Shown one piece after another: positions 38,026 through 47,037 of a stretch of 64,000 nt of DNA. This DNA is from Acetobacteraceae bacterium AT-5844 (lineage in GTDB: Bacteria > Pseudomonadota > Alphaproteobacteria > Acetobacterales > Acetobacteraceae). Position 1 is the stretch's first letter. Each line of letters opens with the position of its first letter. The position numbers were made by a program, and so were the translations under genes. The stretch lies in assembly GCA_000245075.1 (NCBI GenBank), contig JH599934.1, positions 118,496 through 182,495 on the forward strand, given 5' to 3'. The notes below the pieces were generated by a model that was not told the DNA's origin, made no database searches, and saw only the letters and a program-made list of their open reading frames with translations.

Positions 38026-38985
38026 ATGACAATCGATAATCTGAAGATCCCCACGGTCACACTGGGAACCTGGGCTTGGGGCGACAATGGCGAGACTGGC
38101 AATGGCTACTTCGGCAGCCCACTGACGCAAGCTGGCTTGGAAGAGGTTGCGGACAAGGCGCATACGGCCGGCTTCACCTTGTGGGATACCGCCATTGTAT
38201 ACGGCATGGGCCGTTCAGAGACTGTACTCGGGGACGTCTTGAAGCGCTTTGCCCGCAGCGACTACCAGCTCTCCACGAAGTTCACCCCACAGGCCGCGGG
38301 ACCCGGCGACGATCCGATGGCGGACATGCTGGAGCAGAGTCTGGCGCGCCTCGGTACCGACTACATCGACCTCTACTGGATTCACAATCCAGCCGATGTG
38401 GCGCGGTGGACTCCGCGCCTGATCCCGTTGCTGAAGAGCGGGAAAGTCAGACATGTCGGTGTCTCCAATCACAATCTGAGCGAAATCGAATTCGCCAATC
38501 AGATTCTTGGAGAAGCCGGGTTTCGGGTCGAAGCCGTTCAGAACCACTATAGCCTTCTCCACCGCAGCTCCGAGGATGCTGGCATCCTGGAGTACTGCCG
38601 CAACCACGGCATCCCGTTCTTCGCCTATATGGTGCTTGAACAGGGTGCCCTGAGCGGCAAGTACAGCCCCGAGAACCCGCTTCCTGAAGGCACCAACCGG
38701 GCTCAGGCTTACAATGACATGCTGCCTCAGTTGAAGGCGCTAACGGACAAGCTCGCCTCGCTCGGCCAGGTGCGGGGTGCAGAAGCTCCCGATGTCGCGA
38801 CGGCCTGGGCCATGGCCAAGGGTGCGACGCCGATCATCGGCGTCACCAAGCCTGGCTACATCGATGGTCTGGTCCGGGCCGCCAGCCTGACGCTCTCCAG
38901 CAGCGACATTGCGGAGTTGGAAGCTCTTGCTGTCGCCGCTGACGTGAACACCCGCGGCTGGTGGGAAAAGGAGATGCAGGTTTAA
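38026..38985 (+). CDS. Aldo/keto reductase
   Basis: 319 residues, a TIM-barrel NADPH-dependent oxidoreductase. The catalytic tetrad is seen: Asp and Tyr in 'WDTAIVYGMGRSE', Lys in 'LSTKFTPQ' and His (active-site region) in 'LYWIHNPAD'. The C-terminal cofactor loop is 'ATPIIGVTKPGYIDGLVRA'. The ATG at 38026 has ATGGAGCG upstream. It is paired with the divergent AraC regulator. Likely role is reduction of reactive aldehydes or ketones. Confidence 0.9.
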   Translation: MTIDNLKIPTVTLGTWAWGDNGETGNGYFGSPLTQAGLEEVADKAHTAGFTLWDTAIVYGMGRSETVLGDVLKRFARSDYQLSTKFTPQAAGPGDDPMADMLEQSLARLGTDYIDLYWIHNPADVARWTPRLIPLLKSGKVRHVGVSNHNLSEIEFANQILGEAGFRVEAVQNHYSLLHRSSEDAGILEYCRNHGIPFFAYMVLEQGALSGKYSPENPLPEGTNRAQAYNDMLPQLKALTDKLASLGQVRGAEAPDVATAWAMAKGATPIIGVTKPGYIDGLVRAASLTLSSSDIAELEALAVAADVNTRGWWEKEMQV

Positions 38986-39241
38986 AGCGCCGCTGGCCTA
39001 AGACCTCGGACCGCGTTCCGAGCAATATGGCAGGAGCGGAGTGATCGCCTGCCGCCGCCTGATTGTGCAAGTGCTCCAGAACGTGTTGGCGCATCCGCAA
39101 GTTCCGGATCACCTGCGCTGCGATGGTCGCCCTGTCCTGCGGTAGGAACCGCCCGTAGTGTTGCTGCACCTATAGGCCGTGCCATGGCATGCTCGCCTTG
39201 CTAGAAGGTATCCTTCTTCGGGTTGCTCCGGTTCTGCGGTC

Positions 39242-40006
39242 ATGATCAGTTCAATGCCAGTCACGGTTTCAGTCCGCTCCTACGGCGCGAAGAGCAGTGT
39301 TCACCTGCACGATTTTGCCCAGCTCGTGTTGCCGCTTGAAGGCTCCCTCGCCATCGACATCGCGGGGAGGGAGGCTGTCCTGAGCCGCGGTCTCGCTGCC
39401 TTTGTTCACCAGGGGACGCGCCATGAGCAGGCGAGCGGCCAATCTAACCGCTTCCTCATTATGGATATCAGTCCTGACTACCTTGAGCCTGGCATTGCTG
39501 ACCGCCTGGCATCCCGCCCGCTCGTGCCGCTCGCGCCCGAAGCCAACGGCTTGATCGACTACATGGGGCTGTCACTCGCCAAGGGCGCCGTGCCCATGGA
39601 GCGGATCAGGTTCTGGACCCCGCTTCTGCTGCACGCCCTTGTGGGTGACGCGCCCCGGCCAGTCTTTCGCCTGAGCAAGCTGCTGGCCACCTTGGAGGCG
39701 GCACCTTTCGCCGACTGGACGGCCGGAAGCATGGCCGCCCAGGCCGGGCTGAGCGTCAGCCGCCTGCACGCGGTCTTCCGCGAGGAGTTGGACACCACGC
39801 CCCGGGCATGGCTGGCGGGCCTGCGGCTACGGCATGTGCAGGACTGGCTTGCCAAGACCGACCTCTCGATCGCCGAAGTGGCCTATCGCGGCGGCTATGC
39901 CGACCAGAGCGCCCTCACGCGGGCCATGCGGAAGGCCACCGGCCTGACACCGGCTGCCTACCGCCGCCGGGCGCAGGAGTCCTGGCCCAAACTTCGCGAG
40001 CCTTAG
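39242..40006 (+). CDS. AraC-family regulator (cupin type)
   Basis: 254 residues from ATG 39242 (39254 also possible). A small cupin-like sensor domain (about 1-100, 'VHLHDFAQLVLPLEGSLAIDIAG', 'LAAFVHQGTRHEQASG') is followed by an AraC HTH pair at about 160-245: 'GSMAAQAGLSVSRLHAVFREELDTTPRAWLAGLRLRHVQDWL' and 'LSIAEVAYRGGYADQSALTRAMRKATGLTPAAYRR'. Regulators of this build often control exporters. It lies 52 bases before the DMT exporter in the same direction. Confidence 0.86.
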   Translation: MISSMPVTVSVRSYGAKSSVHLHDFAQLVLPLEGSLAIDIAGREAVLSRGLAAFVHQGTRHEQASGQSNRFLIMDISPDYLEPGIADRLASRPLVPLAPEANGLIDYMGLSLAKGAVPMERIRFWTPLLLHALVGDAPRPVFRLSKLLATLEAAPFADWTAGSMAAQAGLSVSRLHAVFREELDTTPRAWLAGLRLRHVQDWLAKTDLSIAEVAYRGGYADQSALTRAMRKATGLTPAAYRRRAQESWPKLREP

Positions 40007-40058
40007 CCAAGACTGCGGGACAGGCTTCCTCTATGGCCAGCGCCTCGAGGAGGCGCAC

Positions 40059-41015
40059 ATGGCGGATCGGAAGCAGACACTGGCGGGGGTCGCCTGCGGC
40101 ATGGGCGCGGGAGCCCTCTGGGGCCTGGTGTTCCTCGCGCCGGAGCTTGTTCGCGGCTTCAGCCCGCTCCAGCTCACCATTGGCCGCTACCTCTTCTACG
40201 GCCTCATCTCGGCTATCCTGATCATGCCGCGCTGGCGCGTTCTGGCCGCCTGCCTGACGCGGCGGGAGTGGTTGGCGCTGGCATGGCTCGCCCTGGTTGG
40301 CAATACCCTCTACTACATCCTTCTCTCCAGCGCCGTGCAGATCGGCGGCATCGCCATGACCTCACTGGTCATCGGCTTTCTGCCGGTGGCTGTGACCATC
40401 ATTGGCAGCCGTGACGAGGGTGCGGTTCCTTTGCGGAAATTGGCACCCTCCTTGTTGCTCTGCGGGGCCGGGGCCGTTTGCATCGGCTGGCAGGCCCTGG
40501 CTGTTCCGCCGGCGGGCTCCCTGGCGACGCAGGCTACCGGCCTGCTCTGCGCAGTCGGGGCTCTGGCCTCCTGGACGATCTACGCGGTTGGCAATAGCCG
40601 TTGGCTGGGGCGCCTCCACCATGTCTCGGCCCAGGACTGGAACCTGCTGACAGGGGTGGTCACCGGTGCCCAGACGCTGCTGCTGATCCCGGTCGCACTC
40701 GGGATCGACACCTCGCAGCCCCATGCCACCGCCTGGGCGCAATTCGCGGGGGTTTCGGTCGGGGTCGCGGTTCTGGCGTCGATCCTCGGCAACGCGCTCT
40801 GGAACCGGATGAGCCGCCTGCTGCCGCTCACCCTGGTCGGGCAGATGATCCTGTTCGAGACCCTGTTCGCCCTTGTCTACGGCTTCCTGTGGGAAAGACG
40901 CTTTCCGACGCTGCTGGAAGCCATGGCCTTTGTGTTGGTTGTGCTCAGCGTCACCTCCTGCATCGCCGCCCACCGGAAGCCTCCGGCCAGGGAGAAGGCG
41001 GAAGCTTTCGCGTAA
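40059..41015 (+). CDS. EamA/DMT-superfamily exporter
   Basis: 318 residues with about ten transmembrane helices arranged as two EamA repeats ('GAGALWGLVFLAPELVRGFSPLQLTIGRYLFYGLISAIL' in the first). Both repeats start with the usual small-residue helix. The family exports amino acids, metabolites or drugs. The ATG at 40059 has GAGGAGG upstream. With the AraC gene just before it, this looks like an inducible efflux unit. Substrate unknown. Confidence 0.86.
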   Translation: MADRKQTLAGVACGMGAGALWGLVFLAPELVRGFSPLQLTIGRYLFYGLISAILIMPRWRVLAACLTRREWLALAWLALVGNTLYYILLSSAVQIGGIAMTSLVIGFLPVAVTIIGSRDEGAVPLRKLAPSLLLCGAGAVCIGWQALAVPPAGSLATQATGLLCAVGALASWTIYAVGNSRWLGRLHHVSAQDWNLLTGVVTGAQTLLLIPVALGIDTSQPHATAWAQFAGVSVGVAVLASILGNALWNRMSRLLPLTLVGQMILFETLFALVYGFLWERRFPTLLEAMAFVLVVLSVTSCIAAHRKPPAREKAEAFA

Positions 41016-41200
41016 GCTCGGGCTCCGGCCCTGACCGGCGCGCTTCCAGGCAGACGGGTGCGGGATGGAGCCTGGCAAATCCTGAAGCTCATCGCACCGG
41101 AGGATTGAAGATGCGCGGTACGAAGTGATCCACGTCGTTTCCAGCCACGCGGAAGGCGAGGCCGGCGGCGTGAGGCACTGCAAGGACGCCCGGAACCTTT

Positions 41201-42673
41201 CTATATCCCTTCCAGCAGCCTGATCTTGAGGTCGCGGAACAGACGTTGATGACGCGACGTTCTTTGTTCCTCTAGCGTCCTCTCCAGTTCTTGCCCCATC
41301 TGGCGCAGGCGCGCATCTCCGAGCCGCTGTGCTTCCTGGAACATGGATCTCTCTTCCGATCCTGCATGGTGGTCCACGGCGGCATGGAGCGCCTGGAGGT
41401 GTTCCTCGAACTCCTCGGACGCCGTGTTCAGCTTCAGCGTTTTGGCCAGCAGGTCGGACAGCTGGCGATGCTCGGAATGGGCGATGGGCACGTCTTCGCT
41501 GATGGGATGGACGGCGGGATAGAAGATGTGATCCTCGACATACTCGTGGATCTCCAGCTCTGAGGCGAGTGTCCGCAGAAGGTCACGGCGTTGCGGATCA
41601 TCCCGGGGCGTGTTCTTGATCGCTCGGAAGAGCCGCCGGATGAGTTCATGGTGCTCGAACAGCACTTCGTCCGCCTTCTTGCCGCGGAAGGGAACGCCAT
41701 CCGACAAAGGCGGCATCCTGTCGAAGTCATCGGCGGTGACAATCTCGTCGCCTGGCTCCTGTTCCCGCCTGATCTCAACCATGCCGTCTCTGAGCCGGAC
41801 TTCGTAGCGCGGCTGTGGGCAGGTCGAAGGCCCGCTGGTTGGCCATCCGCTTTCCAGATCATAGCGAGACCCATGCCAGGGACAGACCAGTGCGCCACTC
41901 AGTACCCAACCCTGGTCCAGGGGGCCGCCCATATGGGAACATCGCGCACCCATCGCCTGCACGCGCCCTTTATGTCTGACCAGAACAACGCCGATATCCT
42001 GCCGGGCGTCCTCGTCCCGGACTTCCACCCGCCGGGGGCGGTCTTCTTCCAGTTCTGAAACAGGCAGCACGGCCTGGAAGTCACGAGGCTCCGGGCTCCG
42101 GTCGGCATGGTCCACGCCGATCTGGCGGCGATACACCATGTGGCCGCCAAGATAGCCCCCTACCAACAGACAGGCCCAGCCGGCAGCGCTGGCCAGCCTG
42201 CCTCGACCAAGATGACCACGGCCGCGGAGGGCAACGGATGCAAGGTGAAGCGCGAGGGAGGTAGTGTTGACGAGGGCATGAGCCGTCCCGACCCGACGGT
42301 CACGGCCATTTGTGTGCTGCCAATCCGCTACTCCCGCTGCTGCGGCGGCAACGGCACCGGCCGCACCTGCCTTCAAAGCGAAGTCAGCGCTGCGCTCCAG
42401 GCCCTTCGATCGAAAGCCAAGCATCGCCAGGAGGTCGAGCCCGAAAGCGAAGGTCCAGGCACCGATCGGGAGGGTGACAAGCATCGGGTGAAGAGGATGG
42501 CCATACGAGGTGCCGTGGAGGGCATTGCCTATCTTCTCGGCCGGAGATCCCGCAATCTGGGCAGGGCGAGCAATGGCGGTTTCGGCGATATAGCTTGGCT
42601 TGTCGAGCGAAGAAGCCTTCTCGATCCGGCCAATGCCTGCACTGGCGGCCCTGGCGAACCTCGATCGTTTCAT
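41201..42673 (-). CDS. DUF2231-Rieske-hemerythrin fusion protein
   Basis: 490 residues in one frame with three different modules. Residues about 50-185 are a DUF2231 membrane domain ('HPLHPMLVTLPIGAWTFAFGLDLL', about four helices). Residues 195-305 form a Rieske [2Fe-2S] domain with the full ligand set C245, H247, C264, H267. Residues 335-450 are a hemerythrin-like four-helix bundle with the expected His/Glu set: H341/H342, H376, E380, H382, H399, H402, H435/H436, E441. A membrane-tethered iron-sulfur electron carrier joined to a di-iron or oxygen/NO-binding domain would suit oxygen or nitrosative-stress chemistry. Function is not known to me. Confidence 0.83.
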   Translation of the reverse strand: MKRSRFARAASAGIGRIEKASSLDKPSYIAETAIARPAQIAGSPAEKIGNALHGTSYGHPLHPMLVTLPIGAWTFAFGLDLLAMLGFRSKGLERSADFALKAGAAGAVAAAAAGVADWQHTNGRDRRVGTAHALVNTTSLALHLASVALRGRGHLGRGRLASAAGWACLLVGGYLGGHMVYRRQIGVDHADRSPEPRDFQAVLPVSELEEDRPRRVEVRDEDARQDIGVVLVRHKGRVQAMGARCSHMGGPLDQGWVLSGALVCPWHGSRYDLESGWPTSGPSTCPQPRYEVRLRDGMVEIRREQEPGDEIVTADDFDRMPPLSDGVPFRGKKADEVLFEHHELIRRLFRAIKNTPRDDPQRRDLLRTLASELEIHEYVEDHIFYPAVHPISEDVPIAHSEHRQLSDLLAKTLKLNTASEEFEEHLQALHAAVDHHAGSEERSMFQEAQRLGDARLRQMGQELERTLEEQRTSRHQRLFRDLKIRLLEGI

Positions 42674-43036
42674 AGCACTCCTCCCAAAGCAGAATCAGAG
42701 CTGCACGGCGAGCACCTCTGCTCAACGCCTAACGCTTCCCAAGGTTCGTGCGGAGCCATCACGACCTGCGGCAGCAATGCCGATCAGCCACCCAAACTGA
42801 CCGAGCCGGTGGACGCCTGCCTCAGGCATCTTCCATTCGTTGCCGACCCACGGCGCGAAGCGCTGAACACTCCAGCCCTCGTCACTCGAGACGGCATGCC
42901 ACATGAGGGTTCCCGGCTGCCCGAGGCGGGAAGGGGCTAGCTTGAGCAGCCAAAGTCCTTCGGGTTCAGGCCCTCGCCATCCTAGGCATCAGGCCTGTTC
43001 ACCCCGTCAGCGCCCTGCGCGGGCGTATGTCGGGGA
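42674..43036. other. Intergenic region without a gene
   Basis: About 360 bases upstream of the fusion protein and downstream of the secreted cupin. Short open frames show no family signature. The promoter of the minus-strand fusion gene should lie in the left half. Confidence 0.4.
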
Positions 43037-43510
43037 TCACCGAGGCTCGTACTCCTGGTCAGTCACCAGCTCCATCCAGTCGGCGGTCTTGCCGTCGCGC
43101 AGGTAGGTAACTGCGATATGGCCCATGGCCGTGGTGGTGGTTGCGCCGTGCCAATGCCTGACCCCGGCCGGAATCCAGACCACATCGCCGGAAGTGATCT
43201 CCTGGCGAGGCTGGCCTTCCTGCTGAACCCAGCCCTTGCCCGCGGTGACGATGAGCATCTGCCCGGCGGGATGGGTATGCCACGCGGTGCGCGCACGGGG
43301 CGCGAAGCTGACCAGGCCCGAGGAGGCCGGGGCCGACACCGAACCCGGCGTGAGGAGATCCACGACCACATGGCCGGAGAAATTCTTCGGATCGGCGATC
43401 ACTGACGGCGAGGAGCCACCCGGAAAGACCTGGATGTCCTGCGCCTGGACGGAGGCGGAAGCGCCGAGTGCCATCATGCCCAGCGTCGCTGCGACGAATG
43501 TCTTGCTCAC
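43037..43510 (-). CDS. Secreted cupin-domain protein
   Basis: 157 residues from GTG 43510 with GAAGGAAAT upstream. A signal peptide (residues about 1-27, ending ASVQAQ) sends it to the periplasm. The cupin core is '[26 protein letters not shown]' (His-x-His and Glu region) and 'GDVVWIPAGVRHWHGATTTTAMGHIAV'. The last 90 residues are strikingly like the cytosolic cupin at 44893. It follows the carboxymuconolactone decarboxylase-like gene by 113 bases on the same strand. Confidence 0.86.
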   Translation of the reverse strand: MSKTFVAATLGMMALGASASVQAQDIQVFPGGSSPSVIADPKNFSGHVVVDLLTPGSVSAPASSGLVSFAPRARTAWHTHPAGQMLIVTAGKGWVQQEGQPRQEITSGDVVWIPAGVRHWHGATTTTAMGHIAVTYLRDGKTADWMELVTDQEYEPR

Positions 43511-43623
43511 GAGATTTCCTTCAGGGTTCGTGGACTGTGGACGGCACGCGCCGGGGCCGCGCGGGATAGCAGCGAGTGCCGTGATGCCTCGCTTCAAGGA
43601 CCGCGCGTGCCGGTGGGACCCCG

Positions 43624-44415
43624 CTACCTCGACCGGCTCTTGAGCACCTCGGCCACGACCGGCCCGGCGGAGAAAGCATTCGGCCAACCGGCGTAGAAGG
43701 CGATCTGCGTCACAACTTCCCCGGCCTGCTCCGGCGTGAGGCCGTTATTCAGCGCGCGGTTCAGGTGGCCCCCGAGCTGGGCCACCTGGCCGTTCGCCAT
43801 CAGCGAGGTGATGGTCACGAGGCTGCGATCACGCGGCGACAGGTCGGGGCGCAGCCATACGTCCCGGAAGAGCGGGTCCGTGGTGAACTGGTCGAGGCCC
43901 GGCGAAGCAGTGCCGAGCAATTGCTGCACGGCCGCGAGGCGGCTGGCCTCCGCCTGCTCGTCCAGCGGCAGCAGCCGGGGTGAGGCGGCGGGCAGCTGGT
44001 CTGGCCCCAACCGGCGCTGCGCGAAGATGTCCTTGGCGACGGACACCGCCATCATGGCGTTCGACCAGCCCGAGTAGAAGGCGAGGTGCGTGATGACTTC
44101 GGACAGTTCACGCGGCGTTACCCCGCTGTCCAGAGCGACATCGATGTAGTGCGGCAGGTCAACGGCTTGGCCGCGGGCAATCAGGATCGCCACGGTGACC
44201 ATGCTGCGGTCGCGACGGGAAAGCTGCGGCCGCTGCCAGAGGCTGCCGACAACATCCTCCTGCGCGTACCGGCCGAGGGCCGGGGACACCGATTGAACGT
44301 CGGCCGCGGACAGGGCGGATGCGCCTTGCATTGGGGCGGACACGTTCCTGTCTCCCTGGGCTATGGCGGGTGCGCTCAGTGTGAGCGAGAGCAGCGTGGC
44401 GGCGAGCAGCTTCAT
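43624..44415 (-). CDS. Secreted carboxymuconolactone decarboxylase-family protein, tandem domains
   Basis: 263 residues with a signal peptide (residues 1-20, 'LSAPAIAQ'). Two CMD domains are arranged in tandem: about 55-140 ('LSRRDRSMVTVAILIARGQAVDLPHYIDVALDSGVTPRELSEVITHLAFYSGWSNAMMAV') and about 170-255 ('LSPRDRSLVTITSLMANGQVAQLGGHLNRALNNGLTPEQAGEVVTQIAFYAGWPNAFSA'). The CxxC of AhpD-type reductases is absent in both repeats, so a peroxidase role is unlikely. It is co-directional with the secreted cupin, a pairing often seen beside LysR regulators and oxidoreductases. Confidence 0.87.
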   Translation of the reverse strand: MKLLAATLLSLTLSAPAIAQGDRNVSAPMQGASALSAADVQSVSPALGRYAQEDVVGSLWQRPQLSRRDRSMVTVAILIARGQAVDLPHYIDVALDSGVTPRELSEVITHLAFYSGWSNAMMAVSVAKDIFAQRRLGPDQLPAASPRLLPLDEQAEASRLAAVQQLLGTASPGLDQFTTDPLFRDVWLRPDLSPRDRSLVTITSLMANGQVAQLGGHLNRALNNGLTPEQAGEVVTQIAFYAGWPNAFSAGPVVAEVLKSRSR

Positions 44416-44892
44416 CGAACCCCAATCTCCTGCATCCGGCGCCCCGATGGGCTGCGGATCGGCGACATTGCCGAGGGCCACCACTCGGCGGCAGGGCGAT
44501 GGCTCCTGCGACCGCCCGGCGACCTTTCTAAAATGTAATCATGAAGCTGGCGGCGGATTAGCCTCGTTTTGCCGCATGAGGTTAGAAGCGCGTCTTATAA
44601 ATCGAGCGGCATCGGTGATGCCGAAGCGAGCAGAGCCGCCCGTTGACGCATCCACCGCGTCCCGGCTGATGGTATCGGGTCAGCCGCGCACGGGTTGTTG
44701 ACGAGGTGCTCGTGGAGCCGGGCACCGCGCTGAACCTGTTCGCCGTGGCCGTCTCCCGTTCAGAAGGGGCTCTAATAGGCCTGTTCGGATATTCATCCCT
44801 AATCCCGGCGCCGCCTCTCCGCTAACGTCGTGAACGAGACTGCGACGGGCGCCGAAGGCGGCCCGAACCTCCAGGACGCAAGGGGAGATACG
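44416..44892. other. Divergent intergenic region between the CMD and cytosolic cupin genes
   Basis: About 480 bases. It must hold promoters for both directions, but I could not fix boxes with confidence. Frames here resemble no known family. The length suggests that a former gene may have decayed. Confidence 0.35.
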
Positions 44893-45288
44893 ATGGACAT
44901 CACGCGCGCTGGGGCACGGCCCTCCGGCAAGGGACCGGCGGACTACTTCACCGGCACGGTCCGCATTGACCCGTTGTTCAGCCCGCCCGATCCGGCCCGC
45001 GTCGCCGGCGCCCTGGTCACCTTCGAGCCCGGCGCCCGCACCGCCTGGCACACGCATCCGCTCGGACAGACGCTGATCGTCACAGCGGGCTGCGGCTGGG
45101 CGCAGCGCGAGGGCGGTCCCGTCGAGGAGATCCGGCCCGGTGACGTGGTCTGGTTCCCACCCGGCGAGAAGCACTGGCACGGCGCCACCGCGACCACGGC
45201 CATGAGCCACATTGCCATTCAGGAGAAACTCAACGGCTCCCCGGTCGACTGGATGGAGCATGTGACCGACGAGCAGTACCGCCCGTGA
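44893..45288 (+). CDS. Cytosolic cupin-domain protein, paralogue of the secreted cupin
   Basis: 131 residues from ATG 44893 with AGGGGAGATA upstream, without a signal peptide. The core '[27 protein letters not shown]' and '[27 protein letters not shown]', and the tail '[13 protein letters not shown]', align throughout with the gene at 43037. The metal-binding His-x-His and His are intact. These single cupins are common as partners of carboxymuconolactone decarboxylase-like proteins. The reaction is unknown. Confidence 0.85.
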   Translation: MDITRAGARPSGKGPADYFTGTVRIDPLFSPPDPARVAGALVTFEPGARTAWHTHPLGQTLIVTAGCGWAQREGGPVEEIRPGDVVWFPPGEKHWHGATATTAMSHIAIQEKLNGSPVDWMEHVTDEQYRP

Positions 45289-45395
45289 TATCCGCCGCTA
45301 CCTGAAGCCGCCGGAAAACCAGCACCGCAGCTTTCCATCCGGGCGCGAAACACGACGGAGCGACGATCACCAGGCAGCGGCTTGCACGGATCTGC

Positions 45396-45557
45396 ATGCT
45401 CCTCGCGCTCGCGGCAGGCGGATTTTTCAATATGGCGGAAGTCGGCGGGCAGACAGCGGCCCAATCAATTCAAAAGGGCCAAGCAAAGCCCACGAAGATC
45501 GGCATCATTGTGGAAGGCGCCATGCAGGCGACCATCGAACTTCGGGGATCAGGCTGA
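45396..45557 (+). CDS. 53-residue exported fragment, possible truncated cyclophilin-like protein
   Basis: ATG 45396 opens a signal-like N-terminus 'MLLALAAGGFFNMAEVGGQ', then 'KIGIIVEGAMQATIEL' and an early TGA. The second part resembles the first beta strands of small cyclophilin-like fold proteins ('..I.I.v.g..~~tatLe..'), which usually run on for another hundred residues. The rest is missing, and the LysR gene follows at once on the other strand. It is either a remnant or a chance frame. Confidence 0.3.
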   Translation: MLLALAAGGFFNMAEVGGQTAAQSIQKGQAKPTKIGIIVEGAMQATIELRGSG

Positions 45558-45572
45558 CAGAGGTGCGTTGTC

Positions 45573-46466
45573 TCATCCCTGATAGCGCAGCGCCTCGACC
45601 AGCAGGGCGAAGGCAGGCGTGAGCTGGCGACGACTGGGATAGTAGAGATGGTACCCGGGGAAAGGGGGGCACCAGTCGGCGAGAACACGAACGAGCCGCC
45701 CGGCTTCGATGTGCTCCGCCACCTGGTCCTCGAACACGCAGGCCAGCCCAAGCCCGGCCAGGGCGGATTTCAGCAGCATCGGGGCATGGTTGAACACCAG
45801 CGGCCCCTCGACATGCACCCGGAGCTCATGCTTCCCCTTCTGCAATTCCCAGGCGTAGAGCGAGCCGTGGGTCGGCAGGCGGATGTTGATGCAGGCATGC
45901 CCCGTCAGGTCCTGCGGCACCTTCGGCCGGGGCCGCCGGGCGAAGTAGGATGGCGCGCCGACCACCGCCATCCGCATGTCCGGCCCGATGCGCACCGCAA
46001 TCATATCCTTGGCCACCTGCTCCCCGAAGCGGATCCCCGCGTCGTAGCGTCCGGCGACGAGGTCGGTCAGGGTGTGGTCGACATCGACCTCGAACTTGAT
46101 GTCCGGGTACTCCGGCACTAGCCGCTCCAGGGCGGGCATCAGGATCGTTTCCACCGGGTGCTCGCTCGCGGTGATCCGGAGGGTGCCGGATGGCTTCTCG
46201 CGATACTCACTGAGCTCGGCCAGGGTGGCGTCAATCCTATCGAAGGCCGGGCCGAGGGTACGCAGCAGGCGCTCGCCCGCCTCGGTCGGCGCCACGCTGC
46301 GGGTGGTTCGCGTGAGCAGACGCAGGCCGAGCCGTGCCTCCAGCCCGCGAAGGGTCTGACTCAGGGCCGATTGCGAGACGCCGAGCTTCGCCGCGGCCCG
46401 TGTGAAGCTCCGCTCGCGCGCCACCGCCAGGAAAGCGTCCAGATCGTTGCGCTCACTGCGCGGCAT
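45573..46466 (-). CDS. LysR-family regulator
   Basis: 297 residues, the normal family length. HTH at about 15-60: 'SFTRAAAKLGVSQSALSQTLRGLEARLGLRLLTRTTRSVAPTEAGERLL'-type register. The periplasmic-binding-like effector domain covers about 90-290 and is of the branch with 'EYREKPSGTLRITASEHPVETILMPALERLVPEYPDI'. It is divergent from an SDR gene that survives only as a fragment (46630), so its former target may be lost. The cupin and CMD genes to its left could be other targets. Confidence 0.9.
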   Translation of the reverse strand: MPRSERNDLDAFLAVARERSFTRAAAKLGVSQSALSQTLRGLEARLGLRLLTRTTRSVAPTEAGERLLRTLGPAFDRIDATLAELSEYREKPSGTLRITASEHPVETILMPALERLVPEYPDIKFEVDVDHTLTDLVAGRYDAGIRFGEQVAKDMIAVRIGPDMRMAVVGAPSYFARRPRPKVPQDLTGHACINIRLPTHGSLYAWELQKGKHELRVHVEGPLVFNHAPMLLKSALAGLGLACVFEDQVAEHIEAGRLVRVLADWCPPFPGYHLYYPSRRQLTPAFALLVEALRYQG

Positions 46467-46629
46467 TCAGAAGACCTGCTTATAGCCTCTTGTGCGCTTT
46501 AGCACCTAATCGCGGGCAATGGCACCCGATACTCTCCGGGGAACAACTCCCGGTCCACGAACAGCAGCCTTTGAGCGGCGCTGCTCAAGCCCCGCGCGCC
46601 AGGGCTGCGCCGCCCAGTGAGAGGTCACG

Positions 46630-46821
46630 ATGAACCCCACCTACGACTTCCAGGGCCAGGTCGCCTTCGTCACCGGCGCGAGCTCCGGCATGGGACTGGC
46701 CACCGCCCGTGCTAGCCCCCTGCAATCGATGAAGCTCCTCCTCCGTGTAAGGCCTGGTTACTCTGTTCCTGTTGGGCCAGGCTGGACGAGGCAATACGTG
46801 ACGCCGGTACCGGCTTCTTGA
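46630..46821 (+). pseudogene. SDR gene truncated after 27 residues
   Basis: The first 27 codons (46630-46710) are a perfect SDR start, 'MNPTYDFQGQVAFVTGASSGMGLATAR', with a ribosome site GAGAGG upstream and the TGxxxGMG cofactor motif. After 'ATAR' the SDR reading is lost without warning and the frame continues in unrelated residues to a stop at 46821. The break looks like an insertion or deletion junction at about 46711. No inverted repeats or transposase are visible in the following 300 bases. Confidence 0.8.
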
Positions 46822-47037
46822 AGGTGACGGCTGTGTAGCAGAGCTTGAAGAAGCAGGGGGCCTTAAGGTCTGCTGTGGGTCGGGAGCGGTCAAGCGTGGT
46901 CTGCCGTCGTATGTCTGCTTCTTCGCTCTTCGCCGTGAAAGCGGCCAGGCAGCTACTGGCCGAACCACCCTGGCTGCCTCGCGCGCCCTCTCGGTCATCA
47001 ACCTAGCGCGGGTGCCGACGTGGCACTTGCGGGAACA
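46711..47037. other. Foreign or decayed DNA after the SDR truncation point
   Basis: About 330 bases between the SDR junction and the XRE gene. Open frames on both strands (for example a minus frame ending in 'YTEEELHRLQGA') match no family I know. It could be the scar of a mobile element. Confidence 0.35.
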
